From Rhodothermales bacterium (lineage in GTDB: Bacteria; Bacteroidota; Rhodothermia; Rhodothermales; UBA10348), in assembly GCA_028284865.1 (NCBI GenBank), contig JANQQV010000008.1, positions 181,108 to 245,107 on the forward strand: a stretch of 64,000 bases of DNA, in the 5' to 3' direction. Numbering within the stretch: position 1 is the stretch's first letter; each line of letters begins with the position of its first letter. Under the pieces are notes generated by a model, which did no database searches, was not told the DNA's origin, and saw only the letters and a program-made list of their open reading frames with translations. A program made the position numbers and the translations under genes. This document shows, piece by piece, positions 7,648 to 17,004 of the stretch.

Positions 7648-8760
7648 TCATGAGGGGACGTCCGAAAGCATCAGGCTCATGAACGCTTCCCCGCGCTGAA
7701 GGCTACCTTCAAGCGTGAACGGGTTGTGCTGTCCGCCCTCGTAAAGGAACGCTTCGAACACGTCTGATCCACGACCGGCGGCTTGCATGGCATCAATCAT
7801 GCGCTGGGCCTGGGACACGGGCACGATAGTGTCTCCCGTGCCGTGGTGGATCTGAATCTTGGCCAAGCGGTCGATGAAGAGCACGGAGGAACGGCGAGCG
7901 AGCTCTATGCGAAGCTGCTCGAGCGTGACGTTGCCGGCCTGGTATGGCAAAAGGAATTCCTCCGAGAGGTAGTCCAGACCGGGCAATTCGCGGGGGTTGC
8001 CTTCAAGGATTTCCGTGACGACTTCCTGTACGAACGGGCCATAGAAATCCGTCGGACCGAAGAAGCCCAGCACCTGCCGAACCGACTCGCTGCGAGCGGA
8101 CATCAACATCCCGACTCCCGCGCCACGGCTCATCCCGAGCACGGCGACCCGTGACGGATCGGCCGCTGGCGCCAGCGTGGTGGCCACATCGATCAGAGCA
8201 AAGGTGTCATCCACGTCTCTGTCCCAGGGGCTGGCCGGACCTTCGGACTGCCAGGACTGTCCGCCATACCGAAGCGGTTCGTCCCTGAACGAGGGGACCA
8301 CGGTCACGAACTGTGGCGAGAGATTCGGAAAGAGACCCAAAAGCAACAGGGCCTCTCCATCCACACTGACTCCCTGATCACCGCCGTGGGCATATACCAG
8401 GACGGGCGCCGAGCCGGGCACGAGTCCATCAGGCGAAATGACCGCACCATAGTGCTGCACGCCGTCCACATCGTGTGATACAATGAACAGCGTAGCTGGG
8501 ACGGCATTGTTCAGCAGGATCGACTCCTCGCGCAGTACCGATACCTGATTGGCGACAGGATTGCGAGCTGACCACTCCGCGATAACCGACTGGATTTCGG
8601 CTTGAGTGGGCTCGGCAAACACCTCCGTCAGGTCCACACCCGCAACGATCTGCCGTTCTTCCTCGACGGCTTCGACAGAATTGCTGACCTCACACCCTAC
8701 CAGGACGACGGCGATCAACACCAGGCTGAAGAGGCGAGAAAAGGAAGCGAAAGCAGGCAT
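7648..8760 (-). CDS. Lipoprotein alpha/beta hydrolase, prolyl-oligopeptidase-like
   Basis: The 370-residue protein begins with a lipoprotein signal (hydrophobic stretch ending VVLVGC, cysteine near residue 23). The hydrolase fold shows an oxyanion segment 'VYAHGGDQG', the nucleophile elbow GMSRGAG (Ser), the acid in 'IHHGTGDTIVP' and the histidine in 'EGGQHNP'. The order Ser-Asp-His and the 'HGTGD..VP' motif are those of S9/dienelactone-type hydrolases. The substrate cannot be read from the sequence; a peptidase or esterase at the cell envelope is most likely. It stands alone, convergent with the nos operon and divergent from the DUF2480 gene. Confidence 0.8.
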   Translation of the reverse strand: MPAFASFSRLFSLVLIAVVLVGCEVSNSVEAVEEERQIVAGVDLTEVFAEPTQAEIQSVIAEWSARNPVANQVSVLREESILLNNAVPATLFIVSHDVDGVQHYGAVISPDGLVPGSAPVLVYAHGGDQGVSVDGEALLLLGLFPNLSPQFVTVVPSFRDEPLRYGGQSWQSEGPASPWDRDVDDTFALIDVATTLAPAADPSRVAVLGMSRGAGVGMLMSARSESVRQVLGFFGPTDFYGPFVQEVVTEILEGNPRELPGLDYLSEEFLLPYQAGNVTLEQLRIELARRSSVLFIDRLAKIQIHHGTGDTIVPVSQAQRMIDAMQAAGRGSDVFEAFLYEGGQHNPFTLEGSLQRGEAFMSLMLSDVPS

Positions 8761-8970
8761 GAGGAATCTGGATGATTAAGAGCGAGCTCGGGGGACAGCG
8801 CCGGGTTACGTACGCACGGGGCTTTGGATTCCCTTCAAGCTTAGGATTCTCTTTACCGGGAATCCGTTTCTACCTAGCCGCAATACCGTTCTGTGGCCGC
8901 TTTGGATGTGAACACGGCAACGTCTACATCGTTGGAGCGAACGCAATCCCACCAATCCACGACTGACGGC

Positions 8971-9480
8971 ATGGACGTCATCCAGAACAAAGTCGCCGAG
9001 AGTGGCATCCAGGTCATCGACCTGGAGCGTTTCCTTCCGGAGTCTCCGGTATCAGAAATCGACCTGGCCGAATTCATGGCTGGCGGTTTCATCCTGCGCG
9101 AGATGGATTTTCGTGCAGACGTCAAGGCGAAGGATTGGTCGGTATTTGAAGGGCACCATGTCGGCATCTTCTGTTCGACCGATGCCATCGTACCGACTTG
9201 GGCGTTCATGCTCATCGCTTCGAGCCTGGACGGTATTGCAGCCTCTGTGACCTCCGCCTCAGCTGCCAGCATCAGCGAGCGACTGCTGCTCACTGCCATC
9301 GACAACGCAGACTGGTCGGAGTTCGAGGATCGGATTGTCGTCTTGAAAGGATGTGGATCAGGCGAAGTGACACCAGCAGCGTACGTCCAGGCAACGGCAG
9401 CCCTCCAACGGGTTGCTCGCAAGTTGATGTACGGTGAACCCTGCTCATCCGTGCCGATCTGGCGACGGCCGAAAGCCTAG
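8971..9480 (+). CDS. DUF2480 family protein
   Basis: The 169-residue product matches DUF2480, a family I know only from Bacteroidota and of unknown function. Diagnostic segments are 'NKVAESGIQVIDLERFLP', 'ILREMDFRADVKAKDWSVFE', 'STDAIVPTWAFMLIAS', 'VVLKGCGSGEVTPAAYV' and 'KLMYGEPCSSVPIWRRPK'. The frame is open to a GTG at 8893, but those 26 extra residues show no family similarity, so I start at the ATG at 8971. The gene supports assignment of the contig to Bacteroidota. The DUF2914 gene follows after 21 bases, so the two may be co-transcribed. Confidence 0.9.
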   Translation: MDVIQNKVAESGIQVIDLERFLPESPVSEIDLAEFMAGGFILREMDFRADVKAKDWSVFEGHHVGIFCSTDAIVPTWAFMLIASSLDGIAASVTSASAASISERLLLTAIDNADWSEFEDRIVVLKGCGSGEVTPAAYVQATAALQRVARKLMYGEPCSSVPIWRRPKA

Positions 9481-9501
9481 TCCGCACAGCCTCCCCCGCC
9501 C

Positions 9502-10611
9502 ATGCCTTCTCTGATCGCAGGATGGATAGCGACGATTCGCTCCTTCTACGAGGACCATGAGCGGGCGCTGGGGTTGACGTTCTTCGTTGCCGGAATGGCG
9601 TGGGATGCCCTCACGTTGCGCACCATCGACAACGTCGTGGACAACGTGATTCTCCTGGGCTATCTGGCTGGACTGACGAGCGTCATCATCCTGGACATTC
9701 GCGCTCAGACTGGTCGGCTGAAGTCGAAGCGCATAGAGGACCCAAGCTCGTGGCTCCGGGCCGCCCTTCAGTTTCTGCTCGGTGCTTTACTTTCAGCCTT
9801 CGTGATCTTCTATTCGCGAAGTATCACCTGGTCGACACACCTGGCATTCTGGCTGATCCTCGTTCTGGGCGCCATTCTGAACGAATTCCTGACCCGTCGG
9901 CTGTCCTCGTTTCCTGCGCAGCTGGCGCTCCTCTTTCTTTGTTCGTCGACCATGCTTGCGTGGCTTTTGCCCGTGATGACGGGCGAAATGTCAGCCCGGA
10001 TGTTTCGAGTGGCGCTTGGCATCAGCTTTGCACTGACCGCCTTCGTCTTCTGGATTGGCAAGCGGGCTGGCCGCGTACGGCCATCGCGCCTCGGACCTGT
10101 CGAAGCCTGGATCGTAGGTCTCCTTTTTGCCACGCTCGAAGTGGGCTATCGACAGAACTGGATTCCACCCGTTCCGCTTTCCGTCCAGCAAGGCGGGATG
10201 TACAATGAGGTGAATTGGGAAGGAGAGGAATTCGAGCTCACGTGGGCGACCCGGCATCGGGGATGGTTGGCACCAGACTATGCGCGCACGGTGTACTGGT
10301 CCGAGGGCGAACGCGTGTATTGCTTCACAGCCGTATTCGCGCCTACCCGACTCTCGAAACAGGTCGTGCACGAATGGCAACGCTACGATGAGACCTCGGG
10401 CGAGTGGATGACGACCGACCGGATCGAGTACCGGATGAACGGCGGGCGAGAAGACGGCTACCGAGGCACCACGTACAAACGCAACATGAGCGAAGGGCGG
10501 TGGCGCGTTCTAGTGAAGACCGAGGAGGGCAAAATGCTGACTCGGATCCCGTTCGATGTAGTCGAAGGTCCATCAGAAGAAATGATGTGGGTTCGCACGA
10601 TCCGCCGCTAA
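9502..10611 (+). CDS. Membrane protein with C-terminal DUF2914 domain
   Basis: The 369-residue protein has about seven hydrophobic helices in residues 20-225, then a soluble C-terminal domain. That domain contains 'VYCFTAVFAPTRLSKQVVHE', 'WQRYDETSGEW', 'GGREDGYRGTTYKRN' and 'EGRWRVLVKTEEGK', which match DUF2914. The domain probably lies in the periplasm; its role is not known. It is convergent with recG, whose stop is only 23 bases away, and no clear terminator separates them. Confidence 0.8.
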   Translation: MPSLIAGWIATIRSFYEDHERALGLTFFVAGMAWDALTLRTIDNVVDNVILLGYLAGLTSVIILDIRAQTGRLKSKRIEDPSSWLRAALQFLLGALLSAFVIFYSRSITWSTHLAFWLILVLGAILNEFLTRRLSSFPAQLALLFLCSSTMLAWLLPVMTGEMSARMFRVALGISFALTAFVFWIGKRAGRVRPSRLGPVEAWIVGLLFATLEVGYRQNWIPPVPLSVQQGGMYNEVNWEGEEFELTWATRHRGWLAPDYARTVYWSEGERVYCFTAVFAPTRLSKQVVHEWQRYDETSGEWMTTDRIEYRMNGGREDGYRGTTYKRNMSEGRWRVLVKTEEGKMLTRIPFDVVEGPSEEMMWVRTIRR

Positions 10612-10633
10612 GCCAGAGAGCCCGAGCGCCTGA

Positions 10634-12736
10634 TCAGCCGATCCGCGACAATCGCATGCCCCGGCTTCGCACAAACGTCTCAAACCAGAGCTTCATGGCC
10701 TGATTTTCAGAGGCAGACAGCGCAGGATCCTGCTTGATCAACGCGAAAGCGGCATCCCGGGCCCGATCCAGAATGGCTTGATCCTGCATCAAATCGGCAA
10801 TCCTGAATGCGGGAAGACCACTTTGCTGGGTACCGAAGAAGTCTCCGGCTCCTCGCAGCTCCATGTCGATCTCACTGATGGTGAACCCGTCGTCCGTCTC
10901 CTCCATCGCCTGCAGGCGCCTACGGGATTCTTCTGACTGGCGATACTCCGCCATGAGGATGCACGTGCTGGCGTGCTGCCCGCGGCCGATGCGACCACGC
11001 AACTGGTGCAGCTGACTCAATCCGAAGCGTTCAGCGTGCTCGATAAGCATGAACGTGGCGGCCGGTACGTCGACACCCACTTCGATCACCGTTGTCGAAA
11101 CTAGTATGGCCGACTCGCCGGAAACGAATCGACCCATCGCTTCTTCTTTCTCAGCGGCTTTCATCCGACCGTGAACCAACTCGACCTGAACATCCGGGAA
11201 TTCAGCCGAGAGGGCTTCGTGTCCGGAGACAGCGTCGCGCAGGTCAAGCTTTTCGCTCTCCTCAACCAGCGGATAGACGACATAGCACTGGCGACCCTGC
11301 CGGATTTCATCGCGCATCAGATCGTACACCCGCTCGCGTTCTTTCTCTCGAACCATGCGGGTCGTGATGGGCTGACGACCGGGAGGCCGTTCACGCATGA
11401 CGCTCACGTGCAGATCGCCGTAGAGCGTCAAGGCCAGCGATCGCGGAATTGGGGTTGCCGTCATCAACAGCATGTGCGGTCGATCGCCCTTCTCGAAGAG
11501 GATGGCCCGCTGCAGAACACCGAATCGATGCTGCTCGTCGATCACAGCCAGCGCCAGGCGATGGAAATCCACGCCGTCCTGGATAACCGCGTGCGTACCC
11601 ACCAGAAGCTGACATGAGCCGTCTGCGACGGCCGCTAGCAGTTCGCGCCGCTCGGCGGCTGGTGTGGATCCTGTGAGCAAACCGACCCGCACGCCGAGCG
11701 GCGCGAGCAGGCGTCCCAATGAGCGATAGTGTTGCTCACACAGAATCTCCGTGGGGGCCATGACCGCCGCTTGATGACCGGCGTCGATCACCTTCAGCGC
11801 AGCGATCGCTGCCACTACGGTTTTTCCACTACCGACATCGCCCTGCAGCAGCCGGTTCATCTGCTTACCGCTGGCAAAATCCGCAGAGATGTCAGCCAAG
11901 GCATTGTCCTGCGCACCGGTCAATGTGAAGGGCAAGACCTCATCACGGAATCGCGTTTCGAGCGGGCCACTCGATGCGATCACCATGCCCGGGATCCGCT
12001 CTTTCCGGACGCGGGACAGGGCGAGCAGCATTTGAAAGAAGAACAGCTCCTCGTATTTCAGTCGGTATCGCGCGCCGCGGAGTTCGTCCTGACTGCGGGG
12101 AAAGTGGATAGCGCGGCGCGCAACCCTTCCGTCCATGAGACCCTCGGGAGCTCTCACCGATTCAGGCAGATTCTCCCACAGCTCCTCCCCATGATCTTTG
12201 ATCAGATCGTAGATGATCTTGCGGAATGTGCGGCTGGTCAGTCCCGCTTTTTGGAGTGCCGAGGAGCCCGGATAGAGGGCAATGATGCGTCCGGTATCAA
12301 TGGAAGGACCCTGCTCGTCAACGCGGTCAAAGTCAGGGTGCGAAAACGACATCATGCCGCCGTAGCGGGACGGCTTACCGTGCAGGGCGAGTCGATGGCC
12401 GGTCTCGATGACTTTCGATATCCAGGCAACTCCCTGGAACCAGACGGCCTTCATGCGCCGGCCCGGTTCATCCTCGATGACGATCTCGAATCGCTTTCGT
12501 CCACGTCTTCCTGGCACTGTGCCCGTCGCAATGACCGTAGCCATGACGGTGACCGGCTCCGATCCACTTCGAAGATCCTGGATGCGGCTCACCGAGGAAC
12601 GATCGAGGTAGCGCCTCGGCACCATCGCCAACAGGTCCCCCACCGTCCGGATTCCGGAATCGGAAAGGATCTTCGCCCGATTCGGACCGACGCCCTTGAT
12701 GAACTGGACGGGTTGTTTGAGGAAGTCCACAGCCAT
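10634..12736 (-). CDS. recG: ATP-dependent DNA helicase RecG
   Basis: The 700-residue protein has the full RecG layout. A wedge domain lies in the first 200 residues ('QFIKGVGPNRAKIL', 'RRYLDRS', an OB-fold). Helicase motifs follow: LQGDVGSGKTVVA (Walker A), LAVIDEQHRFGV (DExH), LMTATPIPRSLALT, and in the second domain LVHGRMKAAEKE, 'STTVIEVGVDVPAA' and 'LRGRIGRG'. The family-specific end 'DMELRGAGDFFGTQQSG' is present. RecG remodels stalled replication forks. I use the ATG at 12736; a GTG at 12769 would add 11 residues without family support. The preceding gene on this strand ends 77 bases upstream. Confidence 0.97.
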   Translation of the reverse strand: MAVDFLKQPVQFIKGVGPNRAKILSDSGIRTVGDLLAMVPRRYLDRSSVSRIQDLRSGSEPVTVMATVIATGTVPGRRGRKRFEIVIEDEPGRRMKAVWFQGVAWISKVIETGHRLALHGKPSRYGGMMSFSHPDFDRVDEQGPSIDTGRIIALYPGSSALQKAGLTSRTFRKIIYDLIKDHGEELWENLPESVRAPEGLMDGRVARRAIHFPRSQDELRGARYRLKYEELFFFQMLLALSRVRKERIPGMVIASSGPLETRFRDEVLPFTLTGAQDNALADISADFASGKQMNRLLQGDVGSGKTVVAAIAALKVIDAGHQAAVMAPTEILCEQHYRSLGRLLAPLGVRVGLLTGSTPAAERRELLAAVADGSCQLLVGTHAVIQDGVDFHRLALAVIDEQHRFGVLQRAILFEKGDRPHMLLMTATPIPRSLALTLYGDLHVSVMRERPPGRQPITTRMVREKERERVYDLMRDEIRQGRQCYVVYPLVEESEKLDLRDAVSGHEALSAEFPDVQVELVHGRMKAAEKEEAMGRFVSGESAILVSTTVIEVGVDVPAATFMLIEHAERFGLSQLHQLRGRIGRGQHASTCILMAEYRQSEESRRRLQAMEETDDGFTISEIDMELRGAGDFFGTQQSGLPAFRIADLMQDQAILDRARDAAFALIKQDPALSASENQAMKLWFETFVRSRGMRLSRIG

Positions 12737-12813
12737 GTCGGAATATACCACCGCGGCCAACGCCTCCACCGTTGCTACCGCGACCGAGGATACGAGTCCG
12801 AATCAGACTGGGA

Positions 12814-13854
12814 TCACTCGAAATCCCGCTCAGGCATGGTCCAGCGATACCGCTCTACGCCCGGAACGGGTTCGATCAACGTCACCGCAAGCTCGAATTC
12901 CCGCTCGCCGACTTGACGCACCGCGATGTCTGTCGGATAGTACTCCTTGTTGAAACCAGGGTCTGGCTGTGTCAGCACGTAGCGCAGGACGAAGTCCGCA
13001 TCATACACGTCGATATGCAGCCACCCCGGACGCATGTTGAGCAAGAACATCCAGTCGCCTGCCAAGGCGGAAGACCCGCTGAGAAGCGGGGGCTGATTCG
13101 TTGATCCGCGCTCGAATTGGAGAGTCCGGGCCAGCATCGGAGAATCAAAACCCGACAACCGGGTGGAATCCAGTCCGGTAGAATCCGGACGGAATACCCA
13201 GGGCAGGAATCCCGAGAGGCTGATGATGTCCGATCCGCGGGAGCGAAGCAGACCGGCGTATCGCCAGGTCGCTTCGGATAGATCCACCCGACGCACTACA
13301 GCGCCCTCCTTGTCATGGAAGGCAATGCGATTCCCGTCCGAATCGTCCAGCACCTTGGACACAAAGCCGGTCTCGGTCCGAATCACCCATTGCAACGCGC
13401 GCTCATCTCCCGCGCCCAGATCCAGATCGACCCGCGATCGCCGCTCTCCCCCTTCGAATCGGTGGACCGCACGATCCCGGGGAGAAAAGACCCACATGGT
13501 GTCGCCCGCGGCGCCGGCCAGGTATGGAATCGCATCTGGCATCGCTGTCGACGATTCGATTTCACCCTCGCCATCCAGTCGGTGGATGACGTGCGAGCGG
13601 GTATCAGATACGAGCAAATCGCCATCGGCTGCGAACAGAACGGTGCGCGGATTGACGAAATCATCTCGATCAAAGTCCGTGACAAAATCAATCTCCAGCG
13701 TGTCGACTGGCATGGAGAGCGCCAGTGCACGCGAGGTCGAATCGGCAGCGGTAATGTCCCGCGGTTCCACACGATTGCATGAAGAAGGCAGACAGCCGGT
13801 CAACACGACAGACAGCAGCAACAGCGGGAGCGGGGTTGAAAATCGGTATCGCAT
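12814..13854 (-). CDS. Lipoprotein with predicted six-bladed beta-propeller
   Basis: The 346-residue protein begins with a lipoprotein signal ending 'VVLTGC' (cysteine near residue 21). The rest resembles NHL/6-bladed propeller lipoproteins of Bacteroidota, with blade-like repeats 'NPRTVLFAADGDLLVSDTRS', 'IPYLAGAAGDTMWVFSPRDR' and 'TPTDIAV'-like segments near the end. No enzymatic residues are evident. Function is unknown; such proteins often bind ligands or partners in the periplasm. It lies upstream of recG on the same strand and divergent from priA across 157 bases. Confidence 0.6.
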   Translation of the reverse strand: MRYRFSTPLPLLLLSVVLTGCLPSSCNRVEPRDITAADSTSRALALSMPVDTLEIDFVTDFDRDDFVNPRTVLFAADGDLLVSDTRSHVIHRLDGEGEIESSTAMPDAIPYLAGAAGDTMWVFSPRDRAVHRFEGGERRSRVDLDLGAGDERALQWVIRTETGFVSKVLDDSDGNRIAFHDKEGAVVRRVDLSEATWRYAGLLRSRGSDIISLSGFLPWVFRPDSTGLDSTRLSGFDSPMLARTLQFERGSTNQPPLLSGSSALAGDWMFLLNMRPGWLHIDVYDADFVLRYVLTQPDPGFNKEYYPTDIAVRQVGEREFELAVTLIEPVPGVERYRWTMPERDFE

Positions 13855-13960
13855 GGGTCATTCTTGGAGAGTGAGCGGTGAACGCAGGGCTTGGGATCCC
13901 GTTTCGGCTCGACAACAGCTCGAACCCCAGCCCGAGCGGATCCGCCCCCTCGCCGGCTCG

Positions 13961-13968
13961 TATGTTGG
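13961..13968 (+). promoter_or_regulatory. Possible -10 element upstream of priA
   Basis: TATGTTGG lies 43 bases before the priA start and resembles the TATnTT(C/G)G elements at 16605, 28770 and 51624. No convincing upstream -33 element is visible. Confidence 0.25.
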
Positions 13969-14011
13969 AGCCGCCCAATCCCGCACCTCTGCCTGAACGA
14001 ACCGCACTCCC

Positions 14012-16255
14012 TTGGACGTCGCCCGCGTAGCCCTTCCTGTCCCGATTGATCGGCTGTACTCGTATCGGGTGCCTGATCACTTCCGGAACTGGGTACGCCC
14101 TGGAAGACGGGTGGTGGTCCCATTCGGAAAGCGCAAGATGGCAGGTGTGGTCATTGAACCGGGTACCGAATCGGATCTGGCCAAGTTCAAGGCCCGCGAC
14201 ATCCTCGATGTGGACGTCGAACTCCCGCCCCTCTCGGATGAACTGCTGCAATTGACCCGCTGGTTGGCCAGCTACTACATGTGTGCCTGGGGCGAGGCGC
14301 TGCGGGCAGCGTTGCCACCAGGAAGTGCCCAGGCAAAATCACGAACTCGTGTCCAGACCGTGGCCATGGTCTCTTTCAATGAGGCAGGACCTGAGCAGCC
14401 ACCACGGGGAGCTCGCCAGCAAGCCATCGTTGAGCAGGTGCGTATCTGGCACATGGCCGAGGAAACGCCTGTCCCACAGCGTCGCGTCCTTGCGGAATGC
14501 GGCGGCACAGCGGCCACGCTTCGACGGCTGGCCGAGATGGGATACCTGTTCATCGAACAGGAAGAGCGCGATCGCTTTCTGGAGGAACGGGGATTCGCCC
14601 AGGCATCCAATCGCCCGGAATTACATGCAGCCCAGAAGCTTGCGGTGGATGCCATCCACGAGGCCATGACGAAAAAGCGATTCGAGACCTTCCTGCTGCA
14701 CGGGGTCACGGGTTCGGGCAAGACCGAGGTCTACCTGCGTGTGCTCGAAGAGGCTCGCAAGAACGGTCAAACCGCCATCGTGCTGGTTCCGGAAATTTCG
14801 CTCACCCCCCAGACCGTTCGGCGCTTCCGCTCCCGATTCGGGGACGAGGTTGCGGTCCTGCACTCCCGAATGGGAGATGGAGAACGCTACGACGCGTGGC
14901 GCGGTATCGGCGAGGGGCGCTATCCCATCGTGATCGGTCCCCGTTCGGCTATCCTGGCTCCGCTCGCCTCTCCTTCCGTGATCATTGTCGACGAGGAGCA
15001 TGAGTCGAGCTACAAGCAGTTTGACCCCGCCCCCCGGTATCACGCCAGAGACGTGGCCGTGATGCGGGCTCACCGCAACAACGCGGTCTGCATCCTGGGA
15101 TCGGCCACCCCGAGCCTGGAGTCCCTGGCCAACGCCCGGGAGAACAAATACACGTTGCTCGAAATGCCCGAGCGGGTCCCCGTTGCGGGCACCCCGGCAA
15201 GGCTTCCGCACATCCGAATCGTGGATCTGCGCAACGAGCCCGAGCTTCGGCAGTCCTCGAATGCCCTGTCCAAGCCGCTTCTCGACGGCATCAGTCAACG
15301 CGCCAAACGCGGTGAACAAACCATCCTCCTGCTGAATCGACGTGGGTTTGCGCCGGTCATGGAGTGTGTGACATGCGGCTGGGTTCCTGAGTGTCCCGAT
15401 TGCTCGGTCAGCATGGTCTACCATCGCCCGCTCAATCATCTTCGTTGCCACTATTGCGGCGTGACGCAGCCCCCTCCGAAAGTGTGCCCGACCTGTGACG
15501 GCCGGGACCTGGCATTCCAGGGTGCAGGGACCCAGCGCCTGGAGAGCGAATTGGCCGGGCGACTTCCAGACGTTCGGGTACTGCGAATGGATCTGGATAC
15601 GACATCGAAGAAAGGCAGCCATCACGATATCCTCGAGCGATTCGGAAACGGCGAGGCCGACGTGTTGCTCGGAACCCAGATGGTGGCCAAGGGACTCGAC
15701 TTCGAGAAAGTCACTTTGGTGGGAATCATTCGCGCAGAGGCTGGTCTCCAACTCCCGGATATTCGGGCGGAAGAACGCGCTTTTCAGTTACTGACGCAGG
15801 TAGCGGGGCGAGCCGGACGCGCCGACCTGGAGGGCGAGGTCATTCTGCAGTGTCTGGACCCCGGACACCCAATCATCCAGTTCGCCCTCAAACACGACTA
15901 CGCCGGCTTCGCGCAGTATGCGCTGGCTACCCGGTCCGTATTGAATTATCCGCCCACGGGTCGCCTGGTCTCGATCCTCTTTTCTGGTCCGGACGATGAT
16001 GCCACGCGAAAAACGGCCGAGCGATTCCGCAGGCTGGTCGACTCGCAATTGACTGACGTGGATCGCCTCGGGCCTTCTCCAGCCTTCATTCATCGACTGA
16101 AAAACCGGTATCGCCATCAGATCCTGCTCAAGGTGCCTCAGGTCGTCCCCTCCAGTCGCGTCCGGGAGGGCCTTTTTGCCGCGGAGAAGGCGCTGGGGTC
16201 GTTGCCTGCCTCCGTCCGGTTGACGATTGATGTCGACCCGGCAGGGTTGGTGTAG
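14012..16255 (+). CDS. priA: Primosomal protein N' (replication restart helicase PriA)
   Basis: The 747-residue protein starts with the PriA 3'-DNA-binding domain (DVARVALPVPIDRLYSYRVP). Helicase motifs include LLHGVTGSGKTEVYL (Walker A), IIVDEEHESSYKQ and 'GSATPSLES'. Eight zinc-binding cysteines lie between the helicase lobes ('CVTCGWVPECPDC', 'LRCHYCG', 'CPTCDG'). The end 'LGPSPAFIHRLKNRYRHQIL' is diagnostic. PriA reloads DnaB at collapsed forks. The only start that keeps the conserved N-terminus is TTG at 14012; no ATG or GTG lies nearby in frame. SRP RNA follows 146 bases downstream. Confidence 0.96.
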   Translation: MDVARVALPVPIDRLYSYRVPDHFRNWVRPGRRVVVPFGKRKMAGVVIEPGTESDLAKFKARDILDVDVELPPLSDELLQLTRWLASYYMCAWGEALRAALPPGSAQAKSRTRVQTVAMVSFNEAGPEQPPRGARQQAIVEQVRIWHMAEETPVPQRRVLAECGGTAATLRRLAEMGYLFIEQEERDRFLEERGFAQASNRPELHAAQKLAVDAIHEAMTKKRFETFLLHGVTGSGKTEVYLRVLEEARKNGQTAIVLVPEISLTPQTVRRFRSRFGDEVAVLHSRMGDGERYDAWRGIGEGRYPIVIGPRSAILAPLASPSVIIVDEEHESSYKQFDPAPRYHARDVAVMRAHRNNAVCILGSATPSLESLANARENKYTLLEMPERVPVAGTPARLPHIRIVDLRNEPELRQSSNALSKPLLDGISQRAKRGEQTILLLNRRGFAPVMECVTCGWVPECPDCSVSMVYHRPLNHLRCHYCGVTQPPPKVCPTCDGRDLAFQGAGTQRLESELAGRLPDVRVLRMDLDTTSKKGSHHDILERFGNGEADVLLGTQMVAKGLDFEKVTLVGIIRAEAGLQLPDIRAEERAFQLLTQVAGRAGRADLEGEVILQCLDPGHPIIQFALKHDYAGFAQYALATRSVLNYPPTGRLVSILFSGPDDDATRKTAERFRRLVDSQLTDVDRLGPSPAFIHRLKNRYRHQILLKVPQVVPSSRVREGLFAAEKALGSLPASVRLTIDVDPAGLV

Positions 16256-16401
16256 ATCGTCGAAGTCAGACCGGGCAGGCAGCCGGTTCGGGGCTTGCGG
16301 CTCGAATATGAAGGGATATTGCGTGAAGGTGCGCGCAAATGAGGAGGATGCCAGCTGGCGCCGGAACATGGTAGGGAGCGGACTGTTGGGGGGCCACCAA
16401 A

Positions 16402-16498
16402 GGGCAAGTCCTATACGGGCAGCTCCCTCTGAACTCCGTCAGGGCCGGAAGGCAGCAGCGGTAAGAGGTTGTAGCGCCGCGATATGGGTAGCTTGCCC
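16402..16498 (+). ncRNA. ffs: Signal recognition particle RNA, small bacterial type (4.5S-like)
   Basis: The core 'GTCAGGGCCGGAAGGCAGCA' at 16438-16457 is the conserved domain IV hairpin of SRP RNA, with the GGAA tetraloop and the asymmetric AGCAGC side. The ends pair perfectly: GGGCAAG at 16402-16408 with CTTGCCC at 16492-16498, giving a 97-nt RNA of the short 4.5S class. The 400-base gap between priA and yajC otherwise holds no gene. The RNA binds Ffh and directs membrane proteins to the translocon. The neighbouring yajC encodes a Sec accessory protein. Confidence 0.95.
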
Positions 16499-16505
16499 TT
16501 TTTTT
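16492..16505 (+). terminator. Terminator of the SRP RNA gene
   Basis: The 3' arm CTTGCCC of the RNA's closing helix is followed by seven T residues (16499-16505). The end helix of the RNA itself therefore serves as the terminator stem. Confidence 0.75.
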
Positions 16506-16604
16506 GTGCCTACTTTTTTCTGGCAGCGGTCCTCTCCCAGGTGATTTTCATCGGGTTTTCCGGACTCCCGCACCCGACTTGCTGCCCGCATGACCGTTCC
16601 CGGT

Positions 16605-16612
16605 TATATTCG
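16605..16612 (+). promoter_or_regulatory. Possible -10 element of yajC
   Basis: TATATTCG lies 44 bases before the yajC ATG and matches the TATnTT(C/G)G pattern seen upstream of several genes here. It resembles the Bacteroidota TAnnTTTG element with the last T changed. Confidence 0.3.
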
Positions 16613-16656
16613 GGGCACTCTGAACGCATCCACTCCGTATCGACCCTTTGCCCGAT

Positions 16657-16983
16657 ATGTCGCCCTACACCCTCTTCCTGCTTGGAGCACCCGCTGGCGA
16701 ACAGGCCAATCCGCTGGCCATGTTCCTTCCGCTGATCCTCATCTTCATCGTCTTCTACTTCTTCATCATCCGCCCGCAGAAGAAGAAGGAAGATCAGCGC
16801 AAATCCATGATCGAGGCGGTCAAGAAAAACGATCGCATCATCACCATCGGCGGCATCCACGGAACCGTGACTCAGGTTGACGAAACCTCTGTACTGGTTC
16901 AGGTGGACAGCAACACCAAGCTGCGCATCGAGAAAAGCGCGCTTTCGTCCGTAGGCAACAAGGACAGCAAGGACAACGCCTGA
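16657..16983 (+). CDS. yajC: Preprotein translocase accessory subunit YajC
   Basis: The 108-residue protein has one N-terminal transmembrane helix (MFLPLILIFIVFYFFIIRPQ) followed by 'KKKEDQRKSMIEAVKKNDRI' and the small beta domain 'ITIGGIHGTVTQVDETSVLV'. This is the classic YajC layout. YajC associates with SecDF and YidC at the Sec translocon. A frame open from TTG at 16648 gives three extra residues; the ATG at 16657 is preferred. It is convergent with the hybrid kinase; a short hairpin (GAGTAG-CGC-CTACTC, 16996-17010) lies between the stops. Confidence 0.93.
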   Translation: MSPYTLFLLGAPAGEQANPLAMFLPLILIFIVFYFFIIRPQKKKEDQRKSMIEAVKKNDRIITIGGIHGTVTQVDETSVLVQVDSNTKLRIEKSALSSVGNKDSKDNA

Positions 16984-17004
16984 CCAGTCACGAGCGAGTA
17001 GCGC

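Noticed and set aside
8826..8865. Inverted repeat GGATTCCC / GGGAATCC with a 24-base loop upstream of the DUF2480 gene
   Set aside because: Arms are short and the loop is long; expected by chance at this scale, with no supporting context.
11729..12916. 395-residue forward open frame across recG
   Set aside because: It is antisense to recG, whose motifs are all present; the composition is Arg/His-rich and no family is recognisable.
14621..15751. 376-residue reverse open frame in priA
   Set aside because: Shadow of priA, which has full helicase and zinc motifs.
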